Below, one piece after another: positions 36,185-46,297 of a DNA stretch of 64,000 bases (position 1 is the stretch's first letter; each line of letters begins with the position of its first letter). The stretch is taken from assembly GCF_016793485.1 (NCBI RefSeq), contig NZ_JAEULZ010000002.1, positions 1 through 64,000 on the forward strand, read 5' to 3'. The position numbers and the translations under genes were made by a program. This DNA comes from Mesorhizobium sp. (GTDB taxonomy: Bacteria > Pseudomonadota > Alphaproteobacteria > Rhizobiales > Rhizobiaceae). Below the pieces are notes generated by a model. It made no database searches and had not been told where the DNA came from. It saw nothing but the letters and a program-made list of their open reading frames with translations.

Positions 36185-36201
36185 GTTCGCATTGCGTCAA
36201 G

Positions 36202-37143
36202 TTAGTAGGCGGCCGGAACCTGCTCCACATTTTCCTTCGTAATCACAGGCGTGTCGATCCGGATCGCCTTTTCAACCGTCTTGCCGGCCAGAATGTCCTG
36301 GATGGTCTTCAGTGCCACCTCGGCCATGGTCGCTGGGCTCTGATTTATGGTCGCGTAGAGCGTGCCTTCTTGGATGGCACGGCGGGCGTCGGCCGGATAA
36401 TCGAGCGCCACGAAGAGCACTTCGTCACGACCCTGCGACTTGGCGTATTCGGCTGCGGCGACGAGTTCGGGACCTTGAGCCACGACGGCGTTCAGCTCGC
36501 CCTTAGGATACTTGCTGAGCCACCCCTGGATGAGCGCGACCGTCTTGTCGTGCTGCCAGTCATTGGCCTGTTCCTCGACCACCTTGATGCCGGGCGTGGC
36601 ATCGAAGATCGCGCGCTGCCCCTCGGTCCGGCCAATCTGCGGGCTCGTGCCGAGGATACCGGTCATGAGAGCGACATTTCCGGTGCCGTTCAACGCCTTG
36701 ACGACCAGTTCAGCCTGAGCCTTGCCCATGGCGACTTCGTCGGCACCCACATTCGCCTTGGCGCCGGAGCCATCGGCGATCTTGTGGCTGTAGGCGATAA
36801 CCGGAATGCCGGCGTCTGTCGCCTGCTTGACGGTACCAACCAGGCTGTCCGGATCAGCCGGCTGCACGATGATCGCGTCGACCTGCTGGATGCGGAACTG
36901 GTCGATGGCGGCGTTCATCTGGGAGATATCGTTACGGCCGTCGACGACGGTAACGTCGAAGCCCATCTCCGCGCCCTTTTCTTCGAAAGACTTGACCGCG
37001 ACACTGAGCCACGGATCCTGGCCCACATTGTAGATCAGAACGCCGAGTTTCGGCTTGTCCTGAGCCAGTCCAGGGTACGCGCTGGCCGTAAGGGTCAGAG
37101 CGGCAATTCCAAATGCACTTGCAATTTTCCTAAAGGACAACAA
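36202..37143 (-). CDS. Periplasmic sugar-binding protein (CUT2 family)
   Basis: A ~313-aa exported type-1 periplasmic binding protein. The signal peptide (FGIAALTLTASAYPGLAQ) is followed by the ribose-binding-like fold: KLGVLIYNVGQDPWLSV, VDAIIVQPADPDSL, and GIPVIAYSHKI. Start choice: the only strong ribosome site, AGGAGGT, lies four bases before a TTG at 37143 (another TTG follows at 37140), and the longer GTG frame at 37173 would place that site inside the gene. The ligand is probably a monosaccharide or polyol, not identifiable from sequence. Confidence 0.9.
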   Translation of the reverse strand: MLSFRKIASAFGIAALTLTASAYPGLAQDKPKLGVLIYNVGQDPWLSVAVKSFEEKGAEMGFDVTVVDGRNDISQMNAAIDQFRIQQVDAIIVQPADPDSLVGTVKQATDAGIPVIAYSHKIADGSGAKANVGADEVAMGKAQAELVVKALNGTGNVALMTGILGTSPQIGRTEGQRAIFDATPGIKVVEEQANDWQHDKTVALIQGWLSKYPKGELNAVVAQGPELVAAAEYAKSQGRDEVLFVALDYPADARRAIQEGTLYATINQSPATMAEVALKTIQDILAGKTVEKAIRIDTPVITKENVEQVPAAY

Positions 37144-37194
37144 GGCTACCTCCTGTTTGAATAGCAGATGCACCAGCGCTCCTGCTATCGTTCG

Positions 37195-37230
37195 GCTCGG
37201 GCGGAGGGCGGCCAGGCCATCCGCCCGAGC
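37195..37230 (-). repeat. Intercistronic hairpin between permease and binding protein
   Basis: GCTCGGGCGGA and TCCGCCCGAGC form an 11-bp perfect stem with a 14-base loop, just after the permease stop. No T-run follows, so it is more likely an mRNA-stability element than a terminator. Confidence 0.6.
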
Positions 37231-37238
37231 AATTTCAA

Positions 37239-38291
37239 CTAAGCTTTGCGCCTGCGACGGCTTGCCTCGTAGCCAACGGCTATGAGAACCGCCGCGCCCA
37301 TGAAGGCCGGCTGCCAGAATGCTGATATGCTGTAGAGCGTCATCGCGTTGTTCAGCACGGTCAGCGCGAAAATGCCGATCACCGCCGAGCTGATTCCGCC
37401 CGCACCGCCGCTGAGCGGGGTTCCCCCGATCACCACGGCCGCGATTGAAAGGAGCGCCCAGGTTGTTCCAGCTTGCGGGCTTCCGATGCCGGCAATCGAG
37501 GTAAGAAGGATGCCCGCGATCGCTGCCGTCAGGCCGCCCACCGCATAGACCGCGATGATGACCGGATCAACACGCACGCCGGAACGGCGGGAGGCAATCT
37601 TGTTGCTGCCAACGGCGTAGATGTGCTGTCCGAACAGCGTGAACCGCAGGAGAAGATACATCGCGAAGATCGTTGCGAGGAAGACCATGCTCGAGGTTGT
37701 CAGGCCGCCGATATTGTAGAAGCCAAGTTCGCGCCATGCCTCTGGAAGCGGCGCGATCGGTCTGGCGTTCGTCATGGCAAACATGACGCCGGTTATCACT
37801 GCCTGCGTGCCGAACGTCGCGACAAACGGATTGACGCCAATCTTCGAGATGATCGAGCCGTTGACGGAGCCGATCGCAACGCCAAGAACCAGCCCGGCAA
37901 CGATACCCACTGGCACGCCCATTTGCAGGGACACATAAGCTGCAAGACATCCCGCCGCAGCGGCGGTGGCGCCGACCGAAAGATCGAAACCGCCAGAAAT
38001 GATCATCAACTGCATGCCGCAGGCGATAACGCCAACCATCGACGCCTGCTGGATGATGTTAAGGAGGTTGGCTGGGCTCCGGAAAACCGGATTGGCGATC
38101 GCAAGGCCGATGACGGCCACGACCAGCAGCAGTAACATCGCGCGCTGGACTGCCATCGCAGGTGTTTTGGGTTTCAAGAAGCCGAGAATTGCCACGGGAA
38201 TATCTGCCCCCTCGAGAGCGACGGCAGACGTGCTCCCTCTCCTGTTTGCACCACGAGCCCTCGCGAGGGCTCCGTTGGCCACAACGTTCAT
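37239..38291 (-). CDS. Sugar ABC transporter permease (RbsC/FrcC-like)
   Basis: A ~350-aa membrane subunit with about ten helices. It shows the CUT2 permease signatures GGFDLSVGATAAAAGCLAAY and AVVIGGTPLSGGAGG, and a basic end (YEASRRRRKA). The ATG at 38291 follows GGGAG by eight bases; an upstream GTG/ATG (38312/38306) is possible. It is the first gene of the operon permease, binding protein, ATPase, an order different from the usual one where the binding protein leads. Confidence 0.9.
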   Translation of the reverse strand: MNVVANGALARARGANRRGSTSAVALEGADIPVAILGFLKPKTPAMAVQRAMLLLLVVAVIGLAIANPVFRSPANLLNIIQQASMVGVIACGMQLMIISGGFDLSVGATAAAAGCLAAYVSLQMGVPVGIVAGLVLGVAIGSVNGSIISKIGVNPFVATFGTQAVITGVMFAMTNARPIAPLPEAWRELGFYNIGGLTTSSMVFLATIFAMYLLLRFTLFGQHIYAVGSNKIASRRSGVRVDPVIIAVYAVGGLTAAIAGILLTSIAGIGSPQAGTTWALLSIAAVVIGGTPLSGGAGGISSAVIGIFALTVLNNAMTLYSISAFWQPAFMGAAVLIAVGYEASRRRRKA

Positions 38292-38594
38292 ATCAATAAC
38301 TCCCATCGCCACCCGCAGATTGATCGTGTCGACTGCTTTTTCTTGGGTGTTCGTGAACCTTATTCGACAGCCCTGACGCTACAATTTCGCAGGAACCCCA
38401 AATCTGGCGCAAGTAGAAGCGATTCACACGCATACGTGACGCAACGACGCACGGGATGCTCTTCAGCTCGGCCGTCAGCTGTCAGTGATATGGCAAGGTC
38501 TATGACGCGCGCATCCGACCCGCACGCGATGCACGTGAGGCCGTGGGAAGGGCATTCAAGCGTGGAGTTCGCCTCCTGGAAGGCGCTAGGGCTG
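38292..38594. promoter_or_regulatory. Promoter region of the ABC operon with a GTGACGCA motif
   Basis: About 300 bases without a gene, upstream of the permease. At 38436-38443 lies GTGACGCA followed two bases later by GACGCA. The same octamer appears in two other control regions of this locus (42605-42612 and, inverted, 46300-46307). It is a candidate operator for the HTH regulator at 42660. No terminator was recognised for the upstream gene that stops at 38595. Confidence 0.45.
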
Positions 38595-39293
38595 TCAGGC
38601 GTCGGGATGCAGTTCGATTGCCATCCAGATCGCGTCGGTGTCGGTCCAGCCGCGATGCCATGGATAGGTGAAGCTCGTAAGGCCATGAACGTTGACGATG
38701 GGATCGTGCGTATCGCCAGGCGCCGTGGTGATTTCGCGATAGAGCCTGCTTCCGACCTGATCGGCGAATATCTGGATACGCCCCATGCCCGAAATCTGCG
38801 TGTGAATTTCGAGAAAGGGATGCGTATTATGAATCACCGCATCGGTTTTGGCCGGCGCCCACCAGAGATTGAGCTGGATCGTGTAGCTGTGCGTCTCTTC
38901 CCGGGGTTCCGGATTATTTGAAAACAGCCACGGATTTACGATGACCTTACCGACCTGGTCATGCGCGGAGATGTAAAGCGGCGTCTTGCGCGGGAATTCC
39001 GCCATGCGGTTGCCGAACCAGTCCCAGCCATCAAAGACGAGTCCGCCGAGGTTGGTCGTGTCCGGCACGTCAACGATGGATACACGCTCGGCACGCGCAA
39101 TGACGCCGTCCCTCAATATTGTCGACTTCCAGGGCGGAACGACGCCAATGTGTTCGCCACCAACGTACAACGGTGTGTTGGAAAGGTTGGTGACGACGCC
39201 GGTCGCCCGGAGATCCCGCACAGTTTCGACCAGTTGCGCCTTGACGAAATGACCGTCAAAAGCAAGCGGACGCGATCTGTTGTACGTGGTCAT
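38595..39293 (-). CDS. Cupin-like protein of the catabolic cluster
   Basis: A 232-aa soluble beta-rich protein that I cannot place in a named family. The pattern HNTHPFLEIHTQISGMGRIQ near residue 155 and a later HDP...H resemble the metal-binding His/Glu set of cupins or sugar isomerases. The start MTTYNRSRPLAFDG is at the ATG 39293; a longer frame would overlap the upstream ThDP gene. It follows that gene after 23 bases on the same strand. It may be an isomerase or dioxygenase-like enzyme for the pathway intermediate. Confidence 0.6.
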   Translation of the reverse strand: MTTYNRSRPLAFDGHFVKAQLVETVRDLRATGVVTNLSNTPLYVGGEHIGVVPPWKSTILRDGVIARAERVSIVDVPDTTNLGGLVFDGWDWFGNRMAEFPRKTPLYISAHDQVGKVIVNPWLFSNNPEPREETHSYTIQLNLWWAPAKTDAVIHNTHPFLEIHTQISGMGRIQIFADQVGSRLYREITTAPGDTHDPIVNVHGLTSFTYPWHRGWTDTDAIWMAIELHPDA

Positions 39294-39316
39294 GTCGTCA
39301 TCCAATCCGTGAGCGG

Positions 39317-41149
39317 TCAGAAACCCCTGCCCTTCACATATTTCGCGCGCAAGTCTCCGAGGTAGGCGGGAACCGTTATGTCCCACCAGCCGGTGACATG
39401 CATGTTGGAATACGGACGTTCGATAGCGCAGATTGCATCGATGACATAGGGCTTGCCGGATTCCATCGCCCTTTTGATCGCGGGACCGATCTCGGCGGCA
39501 TCGACCACCCGCTCGCCCTCGCAGCCGAGCGATTTTGCGACACCGGCGATATCCGCCATCCAGCTCTTCCCGTCAGGCGTCTTGAAGTTGGTGATGATCT
39601 CGCGGTCCTCGCCAAACATATTCAACTGAAGGTTCCTGATGGCGCCCCAGCCGCCATTGTTGATCACAAGGAAGATGGCCGGTGTGCCCAGCATGGCTGC
39701 GGTGGCGAGTTCGGTTCCCGTCTGCAGGAACGCGCCATCGCCGAATATCGCGCAGACCGGCACGTCGGGTTTTGCGAGTTTCGCGCCGATCGCAGCCGGC
39801 AGCGCGAAACCAATGCCCGACATACCACCCGGCGTGATGTGCTGGCGTGGACCATAGACAGGAAATTCGTTGAACACCTGGTTCTGCGGATTTGAGGAAT
39901 CCGTCACCACTACGGTGTTGCGCGGCAAAGCCTTCCTGGCCTCTACCAGCACCTGCGAGGCCGTCATGGGTTGCACGTTCGCCGTCCTCAGCGGACGAAG
40001 GAATTCCTCCCACTCGACCTTGAGCGCCTCGAGTTCCTTGAATTGGGCACCCTCGCGGTAATTGCGCGGCTTCCCTGTCCGCACCAGTTCCGCGTGCAAC
40101 GCGCCGAGGATGGCCTTGGCGTCACCGACAATGCCAACCTCGACCGGATAGTTCTTGCCGATCTCGAAGCCGTCGATGTCGATCTGGATAAGCTTCGTCT
40201 TCGGGATGTCGAAAGTGATGCCCTGCTTGTAGGAAGAGGTTATGCGATCGGAAAAGCGGCAGCCGATTGACAGCAGCACGTCCGCCGATCGGGTCATCGC
40301 GTTGCCCGGGATAGAACCCAGGTCACCGCAGGCGCATGCGAACAATTCGTGGTCTTCGGGGAAACTTCCCTTACCCATGAAAGACGTCGTCACGGGTGCG
40401 CCGAGGAATTCCGCGATAGCCTTCAGCTCCTCCGTCGCCTCCGCCTGAATGACACCGCCACCTGCCAGAAGAACGGGGCGCTGCGACTTCAGCAGAAGCG
40501 CAGCAGCACGGGCGATGTACTCTGGATCGCCGAATGCGCGCGACGCGGTGCGCCGCTTGCTGCCGTCAGCGAGTTCAACGCTGACCGCTTCGGCCTGCAC
40601 GTCCTGCGGCACGTTCAGAAGGACAGGACCTTTGCGCCCCTCGAGCATGGCGTTGAAGGCCTGTTCCATCATATTGGGAACCTGCTCGACATGGCTAGGA
40701 TTGAACCAGCGCTTCACGACAGGCTCCGCCATCCGCGGAAAATTGTCGGAGTGCGGCCGGTCGAGTTCCTGCAGCACCCCGCGACCCATCATGTATGTGT
40801 GCACGCCGCCCGTGATGACGAGTTGTGGAAGGGAATCGGCGAAGGCCGTGGCGATACCGGTCAGCGTGTTGGTTGCGCCTGGCCCGATGGACGTAACGAC
40901 ACCCGCGATCTTACCCGATGCGCGATAGAAACCGTCGGCCATGTGCGAGGCGTTCTGTTCATGCATCGCAGGAAGAAGATTGATCTCCTCCTTGCGGTCG
41001 ACGAACGCATCCATCAGTGCGGTATCGCCATGGCCAGGTATTCCAAACACATGCGTCACACCTTCGCGGATGAGGTGATCGACGATGATCTGGCCACCGG
41101 TCAGCTCGCGCGCGACCGCGGTCCCCTTGACCTCTTTGTCGTGCTTCAT
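39317..41149 (-). CDS. ThDP-dependent enzyme, acetolactate-synthase-like
   Basis: A 610-aa member of the acetohydroxyacid-synthase/oxalyl-CoA/IolD-like family. The catalytic Glu lies in [16 protein letters not shown]. The ThDP-binding motif starts GDGAFLQTG and ends with INNGGWG. It has the FIPGHG-like PYR-domain start and a middle nucleotide-fold domain (PVLLAGGG). It could perform lyase, ligase or hydrolytic C-C chemistry on a keto intermediate. It is not a plain ilvB, because no small subunit is present and the neighbours are catabolic. The ATG overlaps the stop of the HisD-like gene (ATGA). Confidence 0.88.
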   Translation of the reverse strand: MKHDKEVKGTAVARELTGGQIIVDHLIREGVTHVFGIPGHGDTALMDAFVDRKEEINLLPAMHEQNASHMADGFYRASGKIAGVVTSIGPGATNTLTGIATAFADSLPQLVITGGVHTYMMGRGVLQELDRPHSDNFPRMAEPVVKRWFNPSHVEQVPNMMEQAFNAMLEGRKGPVLLNVPQDVQAEAVSVELADGSKRRTASRAFGDPEYIARAAALLLKSQRPVLLAGGGVIQAEATEELKAIAEFLGAPVTTSFMGKGSFPEDHELFACACGDLGSIPGNAMTRSADVLLSIGCRFSDRITSSYKQGITFDIPKTKLIQIDIDGFEIGKNYPVEVGIVGDAKAILGALHAELVRTGKPRNYREGAQFKELEALKVEWEEFLRPLRTANVQPMTASQVLVEARKALPRNTVVVTDSSNPQNQVFNEFPVYGPRQHITPGGMSGIGFALPAAIGAKLAKPDVPVCAIFGDGAFLQTGTELATAAMLGTPAIFLVINNGGWGAIRNLQLNMFGEDREIITNFKTPDGKSWMADIAGVAKSLGCEGERVVDAAEIGPAIKRAMESGKPYVIDAICAIERPYSNMHVTGWWDITVPAYLGDLRAKYVKGRGF

Positions 41150-42486
41150 TTGCTTGCCTCCAATTGCGCGTCTTTCACCGCCGGCGGCGCGGCGGTCGCA
41201 TATTCGATGTTGCGTCTTCCGAAGCGCCGCACGCGGACATTCGCCTGTTCCGCATGTCCAGCAAAGCCTTCCATCATGCAAAGGCGCGACGTGTACTCCC
41301 CGATGGTCTTGGAAGCCTCGTCAGTCAAGACGCGCTGATAGGTGCAGGTCTTGAGGAATTTGCCTACCCACAAGCCACCCGTATAGCGCGCTGCGCGCAT
41401 CGTCGGCAGAGTGTGGTTGGTGCCGATAACCTTGTCGCCATAGGCAACGGTCGTCCGGGCGCCCAGGAACAACGCCCCGTAATTCTTCAGGTTCTCGAAG
41501 AACCAGTCGTCATGCGCCGTCATGACCTGTACATGCTCGGAGGCGATCCTGTTCGCCTCCGCAAGCATTTCCTGGGGGGTATCGCAAAGTATGATCTCAC
41601 CGTGGTTGCGCCAGGCCTGGCCGGCGATCTCGGCGGTGGGCAGGATCGCCAGAAGACGATCTATCTCCTTCATCGTCTCCCGGGCGAGCTGCTCGGAAGT
41701 CGTGACGAGGATCGCGGGCGTATTGATGCCATGTTCAGCCTGGCCAAGCAGGTCGGTCGCGACGAGTTCCCCATCGACCGTATCGTCGGCGAGAATGAGC
41801 ACTTCCGTCGGCCCGGCGAACAGATCGATCCCTACCCTTCCGAACAATAATCGCTTCGCTTCTGCAACATAGGCGTTGCCGGGCCCCGCGAGCATGTCGA
41901 CCGCCTCGATCGTCTCGGTTCCGAAAGCCATCGCCGCGATGGCCTGGACGCCGCCCAGCACATAGATCTCGTCGGCGCCACCCAAATGCTGAGCCGCCAC
42001 GATCAGCGGCGCCACCTTCCCCTTGTATGGTGGAGCACAGGTAATGACCCGCTCGCAGCCCGCCACCTTGGCGGTCAGAACGGACATGTGCGCCGAAGCG
42101 AGCAGCGGATATTTGCCGCCAGGCACGTAGCAGCCGACGTTCTGTACCGGAAGATTTCGATGACCGAGGATCACCCCCGGCAGCGTTTCATGCTCGATGT
42201 CCTTCAGAGCATTCTTCTGGACCAGAGCGAAGTTGCGCACCTGCTCCTGCGCAAATTCGATGTCCTCGCGTTCCTGCCTGCTGATGCCTGAAAGGCAGGC
42301 GTCGATCTCCGCCTTGCTCAGCCGATAGGAGTCCCGATCAAGGCCGTCAAATCGCACCGCAAGCTTCCGTACGGCCGCGTCTCCGCCCGTCTCCACCGCC
42401 TCCAGAAGCTCCTGCACCGCCCGGGTCAATTCCTCGTCACGAAACGACGAGGCTTGTACGGCGGGAGACTTCAAATTCTTGATCAT
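41146..42486 (-). CDS. HisD-family alcohol/polyol dehydrogenase
   Basis: A 446-aa NAD-dependent dehydrogenase of the histidinol dehydrogenase family. Signatures include [46 protein letters not shown] and QAEHG, with NHTLPT near the C-terminus, where HisD binds zinc and substrate. The catabolic setting and the divergence in the QAEHGINTP region suggest a paralogue that oxidises a polyol to an acid (as sulfopropanediol dehydrogenase HpsN does) and not the histidine-biosynthetic enzyme. It heads the operon with the ThDP enzyme and cupin-like protein. Confidence 0.87.
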   Translation of the reverse strand: MIKNLKSPAVQASSFRDEELTRAVQELLEAVETGGDAAVRKLAVRFDGLDRDSYRLSKAEIDACLSGISRQEREDIEFAQEQVRNFALVQKNALKDIEHETLPGVILGHRNLPVQNVGCYVPGGKYPLLASAHMSVLTAKVAGCERVITCAPPYKGKVAPLIVAAQHLGGADEIYVLGGVQAIAAMAFGTETIEAVDMLAGPGNAYVAEAKRLLFGRVGIDLFAGPTEVLILADDTVDGELVATDLLGQAEHGINTPAILVTTSEQLARETMKEIDRLLAILPTAEIAGQAWRNHGEIILCDTPQEMLAEANRIASEHVQVMTAHDDWFFENLKNYGALFLGARTTVAYGDKVIGTNHTLPTMRAARYTGGLWVGKFLKTCTYQRVLTDEASKTIGEYTSRLCMMEGFAGHAEQANVRVRRFGRRNIEYATAAPPAVKDAQLEASK

Positions 42487-42574
42487 CAGGCACCTAAGGA
42501 CTGGGCTGCTACGCACGCATCTGTCGCCGTAGCTCAGGTGCCGCGACATTGCTCTCGGTGGACGCGGCGTCACA

Positions 42575-42612
42575 ATTGCGCAGCCCCTTGATAGCTGGCG
42601 CAATGTGACGCA
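42575..42612. promoter_or_regulatory. Divergent control region: inverted repeat and GTGACGCA
   Basis: ATTGCGC (42575-42581) and GCGCAAT (42598-42604) form a perfect 7-bp dyad with a 16-base spacer in the gap between the HisD-like gene and the divergent regulator. The octamer GTGACGCA follows immediately at 42605-42612. Either could be the regulator's operator. Confidence 0.5.
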
Positions 42613-42659
42613 TCTTCGCCGCCGGACCCTCATACTCGCTCAGCAAGCACCGGCATCCA

Positions 42660-43472
42660 ATGACAAAAGAAACCGAGAACTTCGGCTCGAACCTGCGTTT
42701 CCTGTGCGATCGCCACGGATCGATCTCGAACATATGCCGCAAGATCAAGATCAACCGGCAGCAGTTCAACAAATACCTCTCGGGACTTCATCTCCCGTCC
42801 GTTCAGAACCAGCGCCAGATCGCAAACCACTTCGGCATCAGCCCCTCGATCCTGTCCATCGAACCGGAGGAATTCCGGATGCTTATGGAGGGCAACTATT
42901 TCTACGCGATGGACGCTCTTCGCAACGCAGCCAAGATGACGGCATTCCTGGAAGCGGCGCTCGTCGACGACAAGGCCGATGGCGACGGCTATCTCGGCAT
43001 CTACGACCGCTACCAGTATTCAAGCATATACAAGGGCAAGATACTTCGCTCTGCGTACTGCATCTACAAGAACGGTGACTTTCTGCAGCATTACTATATT
43101 GAGCGCTTCCCGAGTTTCGACCGGCCAAGCAAGGCGGACTACGTTTTCAAATATCATGGCTTCACGATTCCGCTGGCAGGTCGGGTTTTTTCAGTGGATT
43201 TCGAAGCTGTGCAAAAAAATGAGATGACATTCGGTATTTATGCGCCGGTCCAACGCAGCGCCAAGAACTTCATGTTCGGGATTACGAGCGGCATCGCCGC
43301 GACGATGCTGAGGCCACCCTATGCGACCAAGGTAGCCATGCATTTCCGTACCCACGGCATGCTTAAGCGAGATAACCTTTCGCGGGTCACGACGCTCGAT
43401 ACCGGAGATCCGTCCATCCCCAGCGAAGTGCTTCAGTTTCTGAACAGCGACGAAATGTCCCCGCGCGTCTGA
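42660..43472 (+). CDS. HTH transcriptional regulator of the catabolic locus
   Basis: A 270-aa protein with an N-terminal Cro/C1-like HTH (residues ~10-60: ISNICRKIKINRQQFNKYLSG, split here as two helices, then QIANHFGISPSIL). A C-terminal ~190-residue beta-rich domain has AKNFMFGITSGIAATMLRPP, a region typical of a group of alphaproteobacterial regulators whose ligand is unknown. It is transcribed away from the HisD-like operon, so local autoregulation is likely. It is the only regulator in this locus. Confidence 0.78.
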   Translation: MTKETENFGSNLRFLCDRHGSISNICRKIKINRQQFNKYLSGLHLPSVQNQRQIANHFGISPSILSIEPEEFRMLMEGNYFYAMDALRNAAKMTAFLEAALVDDKADGDGYLGIYDRYQYSSIYKGKILRSAYCIYKNGDFLQHYYIERFPSFDRPSKADYVFKYHGFTIPLAGRVFSVDFEAVQKNEMTFGIYAPVQRSAKNFMFGITSGIAATMLRPPYATKVAMHFRTHGMLKRDNLSRVTTLDTGDPSIPSEVLQFLNSDEMSPRV

Positions 43473-43491
43473 CTGGCCGCACAGAGACCGC

Positions 43492-44664
43492 TCACGCAGT
43501 CGCCGGGAAACTTACCCAACTGCGTTTCGACGACGAGTCCACGCAGACCTCGGACAGAAGGACACCCCGCAGACCGTCTTCAAGGCCGGTCAGCGGAATA
43601 TGCTGGATATCCTTCCAGTCGGCTCCTGCTTCCAGCGCCGTCGCGTAGTCGCCGTAGAGTACCGCGAGCGCTTCCAGATATGCTTCGGGGTTGCCTGCCG
43701 GAAGGCTGACCGAGCGCAGCGCATTGGGGCTCATGTCGCGCTGGCCTCTGCGGTAGATGAGGTCCGCTTCGCCAAGCCGCGATACATGCAGCGTCTCCGG
43801 CGCTTCCTGCCGCCATTCCATGCTAGCCTTCGTTCCAACGATCTTGAACCGAAGTCCGTTACGGTGACCGGGAGCGGCAAGGCCCGACCACAGCAGGCCG
43901 TCCGCGCCTTGATCGAACTCCATTTGGACGACATCCATATCGTCGAGCCCAAAGCCCTTTACGGTGCTGCTCAGTTTCGCGCTGAGAGCGATGCATTTCT
44001 GACCGGATATGAATTCGATTATGTTGAATGCGTGCGTGCCGATGTCACCCAGCGCGCCGGTCAGTCCGGCTTTCGACGGGTCGCCGCGCCACACGCCCCC
44101 TTTGCCCAGTTTGGACGGATCGTCCGCCAGCCACTCGAGCAGATATTCGACATACATGAATTTTACAGTACCGAGTTCACCACGTCGCACACGCTCTCGC
44201 GCGTCGCGAACCATTGGATATCCCGTATAGGTGTAGGTAACGGCGAAGAATGTATCCGACGCCTCTGCCAGCCGCTTTAGTTCCCTTGCCTCGTCCGCGC
44301 TGTTCACCAGCGGCTTGTCACAGATCACAGGGATGCCAGCCTCCAGGAACAGACGGCACGGCTCGAAATGAAGATGGTTCGGCGTGACGACGATCGCTAC
44401 ATCGATTCTGTCCTCGCGCGCTGCTTCGGCTGCGGCCATTTCCCGAAAGTTTCGATATGTCCGCTCCGGCTCTACCCCCAGGGCTTCGCCGGCTTCGCGG
44501 GATATAGCCGGATCCGATGAGAATGCTCCGGCGACGATGTCGAAACGATTGCTCAGCCTCATCGCGGCTCTGTGGATGGCCGCAAAAAACGCGCCCTTTC
44601 CTCCACCCACCATGCCAGCGCGAAATCGGCGCTTGCGCGGTATGTCGTCCGTCAGAAAGCCCAT
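43492..44664 (-). CDS. Gfo/Idh/MocA-family dehydrogenase
   Basis: A 390-aa NAD(P)-dependent sugar or inositol dehydrogenase. The Rossmann fold begins RAGMVGGGKGAFFAAIHR, followed by the conserved ICDKP-type lysine motif (GIPVICDKPLVNSADEA) and GDIGTHAFNIIEF, where the Asp and His of the active site lie. GGAG stands five bases before the ATG at 44664. It follows the minus-strand GMC gene after 22 bases, so the two are probably co-transcribed. Substrate unknown. Confidence 0.9.
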   Translation of the reverse strand: MGFLTDDIPRKRRFRAGMVGGGKGAFFAAIHRAAMRLSNRFDIVAGAFSSDPAISREAGEALGVEPERTYRNFREMAAAEAAREDRIDVAIVVTPNHLHFEPCRLFLEAGIPVICDKPLVNSADEARELKRLAEASDTFFAVTYTYTGYPMVRDARERVRRGELGTVKFMYVEYLLEWLADDPSKLGKGGVWRGDPSKAGLTGALGDIGTHAFNIIEFISGQKCIALSAKLSSTVKGFGLDDMDVVQMEFDQGADGLLWSGLAAPGHRNGLRFKIVGTKASMEWRQEAPETLHVSRLGEADLIYRRGQRDMSPNALRSVSLPAGNPEAYLEALAVLYGDYATALEAGADWKDIQHIPLTGLEDGLRGVLLSEVCVDSSSKRSWVSFPATA

Positions 44665-44686
44665 GTCTTCTCCGATTTTTACGTCG

Positions 44687-46297
44687 TCACCCCAAGTCCG
44701 TCGACAGCATATGATCGCTTGCCCGCAGCGCCTGCGCCGCGATCGTGAGCGCCGGATTGACTGCGGCCGACGACGGGAAGAACGACGCATCGATGACGAA
44801 GAGATTGCGATGGTCCCAGGCGCGGCAGAACGGGTCCAGCGCCGAGGAAGCCGGATCGTCGCCAAGCCGGACAGTGCCGCACTGGTGCCCGGTCGCATGG
44901 GCTACCAGAGACTTTGTGATGACCACGGGATAGCCCGCGCCCCTCAAAGCGCTGGTCATGCGACGCACAAGTTCCAGGTGGCCGTCCATATTGTTGAGCG
45001 TGACGGAAAGCCTGATTTTTCCACCGTCGAGCGTGACCCGGTTGTCCGGATCAGGCAGATCTTCCGACAAACCGATCCAGTCCATGCCCCGCTTTGCCAT
45101 GGCATCGCCTAGCGATTTCGGCAAATAGCGGACATTGGCCGTCAGCATGCCGCCCTGCAGCTTGCCAAGCATTTGCATCTGGCCCATCGGCCATGGGAAG
45201 GCGGCATCGCCGAAATACCAGTCATTCAAAGCCAGAGTCTTCTGAAAGACCGTCGGGTTCTTGCGCAGCGAAAGGCCCATGAGGGCAGTCTGATTGTGAA
45301 CCATGTAGTGCCTGCCGACCACACCTGACTTGTTCGCCACGCCTGCAGGCGCGCCCGCGCATGACGAACGCAGCAACAGAGCCGCGCTGTTCACGGCGTT
45401 GCAGGCGACCACGAATAGCGGAGCAGAGAGCGTCTTGATCTCCCCATCGTGCTCAACCTCCACACCGGAAACGGTCCTGCCATCAGGCGACAGAATGAGA
45501 CGGCGCGCGAAAGTTCGGGTCATGAGTTCAACCCGGCCAGTGGCTAGCGCAGGCTCGACGCCACAAGTCTCGGCATCATTCTTCTGCGCGATCTGACAAG
45601 GAAAACCGTCACAGGTCTTGCACAGGATGCATGTTCCTGCCGCTCCTGCGTTCACCGCGAGCGGCAGGTATGATGGCGAAAGGCCCTGCCCCCGAAAACT
45701 TTCCGCCATGGCTTCGACCGTGGGCTCGGACTTTACCGGGGGAAATGGAAACGACCGACCGTCACGCGGGGAAGTCTTGTCGGCAGAGTCGTCGCCGTGG
45801 ATTCGAAACATTCGCTCCGCTTCGTCATAATACGGTGCGAGGTCGTGATATCGGAACGGCCACGCAGGGGACACACCGCCTTTGTGCTCGACATCTTCGA
45901 AATCCCGTTCGCGGAGCCTGAACATCGCGCCGCCATAGAACTTGGTCGAGCCGCCAACATTGTAATACATCCCCGGATCGAAAGGCTTGCCCGTGCGGTC
46001 GATCCATGTGTCTCGCGCTTTGTACTTGCGATCAAAGAAAACCGTTTTGACGCTCCAGTTTTCCGGCTCGCGGGGCACGTAGTCTCCCCGCTCGACGATG
46101 AGCACTCGCGCGCCGCGCTCCGCAAGGCGACGGGCAGCGACGCCGCCTCCCACCCCGCTACCGATAACGATGATGTCGAAATTGTTGGGGGCCGCCAAAA
46201 TTGGGTTCTCTCTGCACAACAGTCGCGTGAGTGCCTGAAGTCGCTCATATCGTCGCGGCGAAGGGAAGGAAAGGCGCGACATCAAGGCTTGCGTCAT
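44687..46297 (-). CDS. GMC-family FAD oxidoreductase (cluster with CxxC)
   Basis: A 536-aa flavoprotein. The FAD-binding motif GSGVGGGVAARRLAERG is at ~46-62. The C-terminal GMC region has SLVAHATGHQCGTVRLG and VNPALTIAAQALR. An internal cysteine-rich stretch (TCILCKTCDGFPC) is like that of gluconate-2-dehydrogenase-type or cellobiose-dehydrogenase-type GMC subunits. It probably oxidises a sugar or polyol at the membrane or in the periplasm-facing pathway. The ATG at 46297 lies inside a GTGACGCA-containing control region and has no good ribosome site. Starts at 46282 or further in are possible. Confidence 0.85.
   Translation of the reverse strand: MTQALMSRLSFPSPRRYERLQALTRLLCRENPILAAPNNFDIIVIGSGVGGGVAARRLAERGARVLIVERGDYVPREPENWSVKTVFFDRKYKARDTWIDRTGKPFDPGMYYNVGGSTKFYGGAMFRLRERDFEDVEHKGGVSPAWPFRYHDLAPYYDEAERMFRIHGDDSADKTSPRDGRSFPFPPVKSEPTVEAMAESFRGQGLSPSYLPLAVNAGAAGTCILCKTCDGFPCQIAQKNDAETCGVEPALATGRVELMTRTFARRLILSPDGRTVSGVEVEHDGEIKTLSAPLFVVACNAVNSAALLLRSSCAGAPAGVANKSGVVGRHYMVHNQTALMGLSLRKNPTVFQKTLALNDWYFGDAAFPWPMGQMQMLGKLQGGMLTANVRYLPKSLGDAMAKRGMDWIGLSEDLPDPDNRVTLDGGKIRLSVTLNNMDGHLELVRRMTSALRGAGYPVVITKSLVAHATGHQCGTVRLGDDPASSALDPFCRAWDHRNLFVIDASFFPSSAAVNPALTIAAQALRASDHMLSTDLG

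Noticed and set aside
39317-41149. Housekeeping acetolactate synthase (ilvB)
   Set aside because: No ilvN regulatory subunit follows, and it is translationally coupled to a HisD-like dehydrogenase in a catabolic operon.
41146-42486. Histidine-biosynthetic hisD
   Set aside because: The neighbours are catabolic and no other his genes are present; the family includes polyol dehydrogenases that fit better.
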